In this document: positions 59,367 to 64,000 of the stretch, piece after piece
Layout of the letters: every line of letters begins with the position of its first letter
How positions within the stretch are numbered: the stretch's first letter is position 1
From: UBA10183 sp041653835
GTDB taxonomy: Bacteria > Omnitrophota > Gorgyraeia > Gorgyraeales > Gorgyraeaceae
NCBI GenBank assembly: GCA_041653835.1
Contig: JBAZEP010000002.1
Coordinates: 25,557-89,556 of the forward strand
Direction of reading: 5' to 3'
DNA length: 64,000 bases
Translations under genes and position numbers: made by a program
Notes under the pieces: generated by a model
The model's database searches: none
What the model was told of the DNA's origin: nothing
Seen by the model: only the letters and a program-made list of their open reading frames with translations

Positions 59367-60125
59367 TTAAAGTATCGAATTTTCCACTATCTGGACAAAT
59401 GTATTTACGTCTAAACTCGCGCCGCCCACAAGGGCGCCGTCGATATCCTCTTCCGCCATGAGCCTCGCGATATTATCGGGCTTCACGCTTCCACCGTACT
59501 GGATACGTATCTTTACCGAAGCCTCTTTTTCAAAATGCTTCTCTATAAAGTCCCTTATGAACTTATGCGCTTCCTGCGCCTGCTGGGGCGTGGCTGTCCT
59601 GCCTGTGCCTATCGCCCATATCGGCTCATAAGCGATTATCATCCTGGAAACATCTTCCTTTGCCATGTCCTTCAGTCCTCTAGCGAGCTGTTTTTCCAGG
59701 ACTTCGTACGTGGTTCCGTTATCCCTTTCTTCCAGCCTCTCGCCTATGCACATGATAGGAACCATGCCGTATTTAAGGACTACTTTTACTTTTTTATTCA
59801 CGTTTTCGTCTGTCTCGCCGAACAGGGTCCTTCGTTCAGAATGGCCCACTATCACATACCTTGCCCTCGTGTCTTTTAGCATCTTCGGAGAAATCTCGCC
59901 TGTAAAAGCGCCTTCTTCTTCCCAATGCACATCCTGCGCTCCCAGCATTATACTTGAATCGGAGATCTCGTCCCCTACTTTACTCAAAGCTGTAAAAGGC
60001 GGGCATATCACGATATCGGCCTCTCCGAATGTATAGAACTTCCTTTTAAGCCCGACAGCTATATCAAGGGCATCCTGGATCGTCTTATTCATCTTCCAAT
60101 TCCCAGCAATAATAGGTCTTCGCAT
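59367..60125 (-). CDS. tpiA: Triosephosphate isomerase
   Basis: 252 residues. RRPIIAGNWKMNKTIQDAL at the start, YVIVGHSERRTLFGETD with the catalytic histidine, IIAYEPIWAIGTGRTATP with the catalytic glutamate, and YGGSVKPDN, GALVGGASLD for phosphate binding. It lies nine bases after pgk. Confidence 0.97.
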   Translation of the reverse strand: MRRPIIAGNWKMNKTIQDALDIAVGLKRKFYTFGEADIVICPPFTALSKVGDEISDSSIMLGAQDVHWEEEGAFTGEISPKMLKDTRARYVIVGHSERRTLFGETDENVNKKVKVVLKYGMVPIMCIGERLEERDNGTTYEVLEKQLARGLKDMAKEDVSRMIIAYEPIWAIGTGRTATPQQAQEAHKFIRDFIEKHFEKEASVKIRIQYGGSVKPDNIARLMAEEDIDGALVGGASLDVNTFVQIVENSIL

Positions 60126-60134
60126 TTTTTCCCC

Positions 60135-61316
60135 TTATTTATCGTTCAATGCCGCTACTCCCGGCAAAACCTTACCTTCCATGTATTCCAATGACGCTCC
60201 TCCGCCTGTGGAAATATGCGTCATGGCGCCTTCCAATCCGAATTTCGCGATCGCGCTGGCTGTATCGCCCCCGCCTATGATGCTTATGGTTTTTAGGCCG
60301 GCTATGAATTTCGCTATATCCTCGGTGCCTCTCGAAAACTTGGTTATCTCAAAAACTCCCAGAGGCCCGTTCCATATGACCATCTTCGCGTTCCTTAATT
60401 CTTTTTTGAATTCATCCACTGTCTTGGGCCCTACATCCAAAGCCATCCAGCCCTGGGGTATAGTATCGGTCACTACCTTTGTATTGCTCACAGCGTCAAA
60501 TTTATCAGCTATCAAATGATCTACCGGCAGCACCAATCTGACGCCAAGCTGTTTTGCCTTGCTGATAATAGATTTGGCAACGTCTATTTTATCCGCTTCT
60601 AATTTTGAGCTCCCTATTTCCATGCCCTGGGCTTTTAGAAATGTGTATGCCATGCCTCCGCCTATAAGAATGGCATCTACTTTTTTCATGAGATTTTCTA
60701 TGACCATTATCTTATCAGAAACCTTGGCGCCTCCGAGTATAGCCACGAACGGTTTCGGCGGATTAGAAAGGGCTTTTTCAAAATATTCTATTTCTTTCGC
60801 GAGCAAAAATCCAGCCACGCATATTTTTATATATTTCGTAACGCCTTCCGTGGAGGCATGAGCCCTGTGGGCTGTGCCGAAAGCGTCATTCACGTAAATC
60901 TCGCCAAGTGAGGCTAATTTTTTGGCGAATTCAGGGTCATTTTTTTCTTCTTCTTTATAGAAACGAACGTTTTCCAGCAGAATAACATCCCCGTCTTTCA
61001 TTGCCATTACCGCTTTTTTTACTTCGTCGCCTATGCAGTCATTAAGCTTCTGCACGTTTTTACCTATAAGCTCGGAAAGTCTTTCAGCCACAGGCGTAAG
61101 CCGCTCCGACTCATTGACGCCTTTCGGCCTGCCTAAATGGCTCATAATAATAAGCCTCGCGCCCTGCTCAATAGCGTATTTTATAGTGGGAAGCGCTGCC
61201 GTGATCCTGGTGTCGTCTTCTATCTTCAGGTCTTTATTGAGCGGCACATTGAAATCCGCCCTCATCAAGACTCTTTTGCCTTTAATGTTTACATCTTTAA
61301 TGCTCTTTTTGTTCAT
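60135..61316 (-). CDS. pgk: Phosphoglycerate kinase
   Basis: 393 residues. KRVLMRADFNVPLNKDLKI, IIMSHLGRPKGV, LLENVRFYKEEEKND, FVAILGGAKVSDKIMV and late TISIIGGGDTASAIAKFG are standard. It heads pgk-tpiA-secG, which may extend into opp. The start MNKKSIKDVNIKG at 61316 has AGGAGAAAGG upstream. No gapdh is in the window. Confidence 0.97.
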   Translation of the reverse strand: MNKKSIKDVNIKGKRVLMRADFNVPLNKDLKIEDDTRITAALPTIKYAIEQGARLIIMSHLGRPKGVNESERLTPVAERLSELIGKNVQKLNDCIGDEVKKAVMAMKDGDVILLENVRFYKEEEKNDPEFAKKLASLGEIYVNDAFGTAHRAHASTEGVTKYIKICVAGFLLAKEIEYFEKALSNPPKPFVAILGGAKVSDKIMVIENLMKKVDAILIGGGMAYTFLKAQGMEIGSSKLEADKIDVAKSIISKAKQLGVRLVLPVDHLIADKFDAVSNTKVVTDTIPQGWMALDVGPKTVDEFKKELRNAKMVIWNGPLGVFEITKFSRGTEDIAKFIAGLKTISIIGGGDTASAIAKFGLEGAMTHISTGGGASLEYMEGKVLPGVAALNDK

Positions 61317-61346
61317 ACCTTTCTCCTCCGTGTATACAAGGTATTA

Positions 61347-61375
61347 TATATAACATATATTAAAAATATAAGCAA
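61347..61375 (-). promoter_or_regulatory. Candidate promoter upstream of pgk
   Basis: TTGCTT (61370-61375) and TATATA (61347-61352), 17 bp apart, minus strand, 31 bp before the pgk ATG. The area is very AT-rich, so other -10 choices, such as TATAAT at 61343-61348, are possible. Confidence 0.4.
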
Positions 61376-61387
61376 TAAAAAAATACA

Positions 61388-61432
61388 GCCTAATGCGACA
61401 AAAGTGCCAGTCTCACTTTTGTCGCATTAGGC
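61388..61432 (-). terminator. Palindrome family P acting as terminator of the nucleotidyltransferase gene
   Basis: Perfect 19-bp arms GCCTAATGCGACAAAAGTG (61388-61406) and 61414-61432 around a seven-base loop. The centre TGCCAGTCTCA differs at two places from TGACAGTGTCA. On the minus strand the stem is followed by TGTATTTTTTTATT, so it fits a rho-independent terminator. Confidence 0.75.
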
Positions 61433-61455
61433 GTTTAAAACACATATCTAATATA

Positions 61456-61893
61456 TTATTTTTTCTTCAATCTGGACAGATATTTCAAATCTTCTAAATC
61501 TTTCGGCCTCTTTGCCGAGCGTTTCATTTTTATAATATCATTCAATGAAGGGAAATACACGAAGGTATCGCCAAATCTAGCCTTGATTTTATTCTTCCAG
61601 ACATTTTCAAACTTCACGCCTTTCACAAAAGGATGTATATCCGTTTCTACCACATACTGCCTTATGAGCAATTTTTTTTCGAGTAAGTCAGATATTTTAA
61701 CATCGGTCACATCATATCCAAATGCCTTCAATGCCAGCCATGTCCTCTCTGCGTTAATTATTGTAGGCCGTATAAAAATATCTATATCTAAAGTCGACCT
61801 TGCATATCCATAAACTGGAAAAGCAGTTGCGCCGATTATTACGAAATCGACTTTATGTTCTTTTAATGACCTCAAAAGGCTTTCTGTGTCCAT
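61456..61893 (-). CDS. MNT/AbiEii-like nucleotidyltransferase
   Basis: 145 residues. IIGATAFPVYGYARSTLDIDIFI contains the G-x-A and R-S-T-x-D-I-D pattern of small nucleotidyltransferases (DUF6036/AbiEii-like), and ETDIHPF supplies a third acidic residue. VYFPSLNDIIKMKRSAKRPKD continues into LEDL, the usual R-x-K-D-x-x-D end. Such proteins act as toxins or their modifiers in toxin-antitoxin pairs. The gene overlaps a 61-residue partner by 41 bp, a typical arrangement. Base composition is AT-richer than in the core genes to the left. Confidence 0.75.
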   Translation of the reverse strand: MDTESLLRSLKEHKVDFVIIGATAFPVYGYARSTLDIDIFIRPTIINAERTWLALKAFGYDVTDVKISDLLEKKLLIRQYVVETDIHPFVKGVKFENVWKNKIKARFGDTFVYFPSLNDIIKMKRSAKRPKDLEDLKYLSRLKKK

Positions 61894-62038
61894 GTCTCTC
61901 CAGCAGTTCGACCATCTCTTCCGTCTTCCTGAACATAATCTCGAATCTCTTCTTTAATGGAAGAGATCTGATATATTTCAATTCGAAATCTATCTCTTTT
62001 TTAGCATTATGCCTGCTTAATTTTAATATAGTTCCCAT
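61853..62038 (-). CDS. Small partner of the nucleotidyltransferase
   Basis: The ATG at 62038 (MGTILKLSRHNAKKEIDF) has AAGGA at the right spacing and gives 61 residues; an upstream in-frame ATG at 62065 has no ribosome site. It is basic and helical: ELKYIRSLPLKKRFEIMFRK then TEEMVELLERHGHRKPFEVIKR. The SLP-x-x-R-F motif recurs in my memory of small proteins paired with DUF6036-type nucleotidyltransferases. The role, antitoxin or helper, is unknown. Confidence 0.65.
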   Translation of the reverse strand: MGTILKLSRHNAKKEIDFELKYIRSLPLKKRFEIMFRKTEEMVELLERHGHRKPFEVIKRT

Positions 62039-62063
62039 ATTAGTCCTTTTTCTGCATAGATAC

Positions 62064-62092
62064 AATATACACTATTTATCATCTCTTATCAA
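62064..62092 (-). promoter_or_regulatory. Promoter of the 61-residue/nucleotidyltransferase pair
   Basis: TTGATA (62087-62092), 17 bp, TATATT (62064-62069) on the minus strand, about 25 bp before the ATG at 62038. This makes the pair its own transcription unit, closed by the palindrome at 61388-61432. Confidence 0.55.
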
Positions 62093-62122
62093 GATGTAAA
62101 ACCTACTTGTCGGCCAGTGGAC

Positions 62123-62407
62123 TTATAAATTGCGATAGGCATCTTTTCTATGGCGGGATTTTATCTTTCTTCTTGAAAGATATTTGTTAAAATCTGCTTG
62201 TGATATAAATTCCGGATTTTTAAGGCGTTCTTCCGCGATAGCGATGTCGCGATTGTCTTCATCTATTTCTTCTAATTTTTCTTTAATTGCCTGAGTAATA
62301 AAATAGTTCATTTTGACCCCGCGATCTAAACAATATTTGGAAAGTTTCTCTTTAACAGAAACAGGGACTCTTGCGCCGATAAGGATCTGTTTATCATATT
62401 TATGCAT
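62123..62407 (-). CDS. Ribbon-helix-helix protein, antitoxin-like
   Basis: 94 residues. Residues about 7-50 form a ribbon-helix-helix fold: ILIGARVPVSVKEKLSKYC supplies the strand and first helix, VKMNYFITQAIKEKLEEI the second. The remaining 45 residues are acidic then basic (NRDIAIAEERLKNPEFISQ; RRKIKSRHRKDAYRN), typical of an antitoxin tail that wraps a toxin. No RelE- or PIN-type toxin is next to it. The start has AGGAGG ten bases upstream. An operator-like palindrome in its promoter suggests self-regulation. Confidence 0.72.
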   Translation of the reverse strand: MHKYDKQILIGARVPVSVKEKLSKYCLDRGVKMNYFITQAIKEKLEEIDEDNRDIAIAEERLKNPEFISQADFNKYLSRRKIKSRHRKDAYRNL

Positions 62408-62426
62408 AGCCTAAACACCTCCTCTA

Positions 62427-62462
62427 TTAACAAAGTATAACATTTGTTAACAAAAATGTCAA
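62427..62462 (-). promoter_or_regulatory. Promoter with operator-like palindrome for the RHH gene
   Basis: TTGACA (62457-62462), 17 bp, TATACT (62434-62439), minus strand. The spacer holds a perfect palindrome TTTGTTAACAAA (62443-62454), and a further half-site TTAACAAA (62427-62434) touches the -10 box. This is the layout expected for autoregulation by an RHH repressor. Confidence 0.72.
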
Positions 62463-62503
62463 GATTGTTTTATGAAGAACTACATAAATTATATAAAAAC
62501 TAA

Positions 62504-64000
62504 TTACAGGCTGGTTCTGGCGGAAACATGGGACATGGAAGCTGTTTTTTCTTTAAAATAATCTATTATCTCTACACATCTCTTATAACCCGTTTCCACG
62601 TGTTCATAATATTTTCCCATGCATTTTCCATAGAATTCCCTGAAATCTTTATGCTCTGACATATATTTGCCTAATGCTCTTTTGTTTTTATTCTCGTCGC
62701 CCTGTGATTTTAATAACAGCTTGACATAACCATCCATATCGTCTTTACTTACGCGGGCCTGGATCAACATCATATGAAATTCTATTTTTTCCTTCACCTC
62801 ATTAAGCTTATCAATTAAAACACCCGTCTCTATTTCATGTTTAAGAAAGCTTTTTAAAGCCGGCTTCGCGATACCCAGGGCCATAGAAATGTCCGCGCCC
62901 GGGCCTGTAAAATGAGCAATTTCGCTACCATATCCATCAGGACGAACATTGAATTTATCCATAGATGCAGATACGCTCTTATTCACATAATAATCCCCGA
63001 ACTCTATCATTATCGCTTCTAATTCTTTTAACTTAACACAATCTTCTATAAATTTTATACCTATGCCTTCCGCTATCTTCTCAGGGCCCGGAATACCTTT
63101 TTCCTGCATCCAGAATAATTCCTCTATTATGAGTTCAATAACTGGGGGGTCATTGTTAGTACCGGCTAAAACTTTATTAAAAATAGTTATTGTTTCTTTT
63201 GTGCTGCCTCTCAGGGCGTAATACCTGCCATAACCGATTTGACGATAAATATCAAAACTTACCAAATTATTTTCTTCTAAATATTTTTCAAATTTAGTTC
63301 CGCAGACATCGAAGATAAACGCGTCGCCATAATAATCTTTTAGGTTTAATGTATTTTCAGGCCCCTGCCTTTCCGCGAGCCATTTTACCGTATCTGTCCA
63401 CATCTGATACATGATAGCGTAATACCTATATAATAGTTCCTCGTCATGTTCTATATTTTTTATTTGCTTATCAGTTGTTCCATCTTTTCTAAGCTGATTA
63501 AACGCCACGGCCCTCATAATCTCTTTTAAAAATTCCTTCTCGTAATCTTTGCCTCTAAACCTCAATAGATCCTGCATAGCAGACATCCTGAATCCATCTT
63601 TTTTACTTATTGAATCCTGGGAAGCATTGAACAAACTGGCAAAATCATAATAAACAAGGTAAAATTCATCCGGCCATAAATGAGCATCTTCTACGGCATA
63701 AGACATGTCACGACTATATGAACCCTGGGTCTTAATTAAAATATGCCTGGAATAAACTTCTATATCATCATATCCTGTTTTTTGGATTTTACTGATACGC
63801 TGGATTTCTTCATTGTATTTTTTTAATATCTCTTTTACTTTCTCATTGCTGGCAATGACAGCTTTGTTAAATCTATAAGATGCTTTGCTTGTATTATCCG
63901 CGCCATAGCTAAGACCAAGGCGCAAAGTAGAATTGTCCTGCGGATACACGAAATCAGGGCGCAAAACCGCGCCTATCAGCATAAATATTAAAGTTATATT
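62504..64000 (-). CDS. Exported protein of unknown function, start outside the window
   Basis: At least 499 residues; the frame is open to the right edge. The first visible residues, NITLIFMLIGAVLRPDFVYPQ, look like the end of a Sec signal peptide, so an internal ATG at 63982 is probably not the start. The mature part is mostly helical with many charged residues (YDDIEVYSRHILIKTQGSYS; RGSTKETITIFNKVLAG) and no cysteine motif, repeats or membrane helices. No family is recognised. Bases are AT-rich like the rest of the right end. Function unknown. Confidence 0.6.
   Translation of the reverse strand, partial: NITLIFMLIGAVLRPDFVYPQDNSTLRLGLSYGADNTSKASYRFNKAVIASNEKVKEILKKYNEEIQRISKIQKTGYDDIEVYSRHILIKTQGSYSRDMSYAVEDAHLWPDEFYLVYYDFASLFNASQDSISKKDGFRMSAMQDLLRFRGKDYEKEFLKEIMRAVAFNQLRKDGTTDKQIKNIEHDEELLYRYYAIMYQMWTDTVKWLAERQGPENTLNLKDYYGDAFIFDVCGTKFEKYLEENNLVSFDIYRQIGYGRYYALRGSTKETITIFNKVLAGTNNDPPVIELIIEELFWMQEKGIPGPEKIAEGIGIKFIEDCVKLKELEAIMIEFGDYYVNKSVSASMDKFNVRPDGYGSEIAHFTGPGADISMALGIAKPALKSFLKHEIETGVLIDKLNEVKEKIEFHMMLIQARVSKDDMDGYVKLLLKSQGDENKNKRALGKYMSEHKDFREFYGKCMGKYYEHVETGYKRCVEIIDYFKEKTASMSHVSARTSL

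Noticed and set aside
62504..63982. Start of the last protein at the ATG at 63982
   Set aside because: The frame continues to the window edge and the preceding residues are hydrophobic, completing a signal peptide, so the real start is probably outside the window.

Overview
All of the roughly 70 protein genes in this window, and the single tRNA, lie on the minus strand, so the window reads as a chain of co-directional operons transcribed from right to left. Gram-negative hallmarks (secretin, TonB/ExbB/ExbD), a rich type IV filament locus with excisionase-like HTH and stacked prepilins, TMTC-like TPR membrane proteins, the LL-diaminopimelate aminotransferase route to lysine and the moderate base composition suggest an uncultured bacterium of the Omnitrophota (OP3)/PVC neighbourhood. 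The phylum is my inference from gene style; no marker phylogeny was possible.

Layout, left to right (transcription runs the other way). 1-5.7 kb: a Nif3-like gene cut by the window edge, cvpA, mtaB, a TMTC-like TPR membrane protein, rsmE and tRNA-Ala(CGC). 5.7-15.7 kb: an MSHA/type IV filament operon starting at a consensus promoter near 15.77 kb: HTH protein, a PilM-PilN fusion, PilO, a PilP-like protein, secretin, assembly ATPase and platform protein, then six prepilin-like genes, the first of them with its own promoter. 15.9-21 kb: a PilX-like minor pilin, two small unknowns and a TPR-ExbB-ExbD-TonB energy-transduction operon. 21-27.7 kb: two complex palindromic elements, uvrA, an M20 peptidase, a TPR membrane protein and a 40-residue basic protein.

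27.7-43.9 kb is one very long biosynthetic run, in transcription order argC-argJ-argB-argD-argF-argG-argH-lysA-dapF-dapA-dapB-dapL-folK-panC-panD-nadA-nadX, from a consensus promoter that overlaps the terminator of rplM-rpsI. 44-53.8 kb: ribosomal proteins L13 and S9, a class II aldolase-like protein, several proteins of unknown function, truA, asd, leuB-leuD-leuC, a short GNAT likely to be N-acetylglutamate synthase, and glgC. 53.8-61.3 kb: an oppABCDF peptide transporter, secG, tpiA and pgk. 61.4-64 kb is visibly more AT-rich and accessory: a nucleotidyltransferase with a small partner, a ribbon-helix-helix protein with an operator-like palindrome in its promoter, and an exported protein of unknown function running off the right edge. 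Together the genes indicate a cell that makes its own arginine, lysine, leucine, NAD and CoA precursors while also importing peptides.

The most unusual content is non-coding. Two copies of a structured element of about 212-227 bp share a conserved core, while their outer stems are almost completely different in sequence yet still complementary, and an inner stem shows a compensatory change. Separately, five near-perfect palindromes of about 35-45 bp, with CTAA...TTAG ends, a TGACAGTGTCA-like centre and variable arms, sit at junctions between genes, four of them inside predicted operons. A third hairpin type has a conserved TC/TC internal loop. These look like families of palindromic repeats specific to this lineage.
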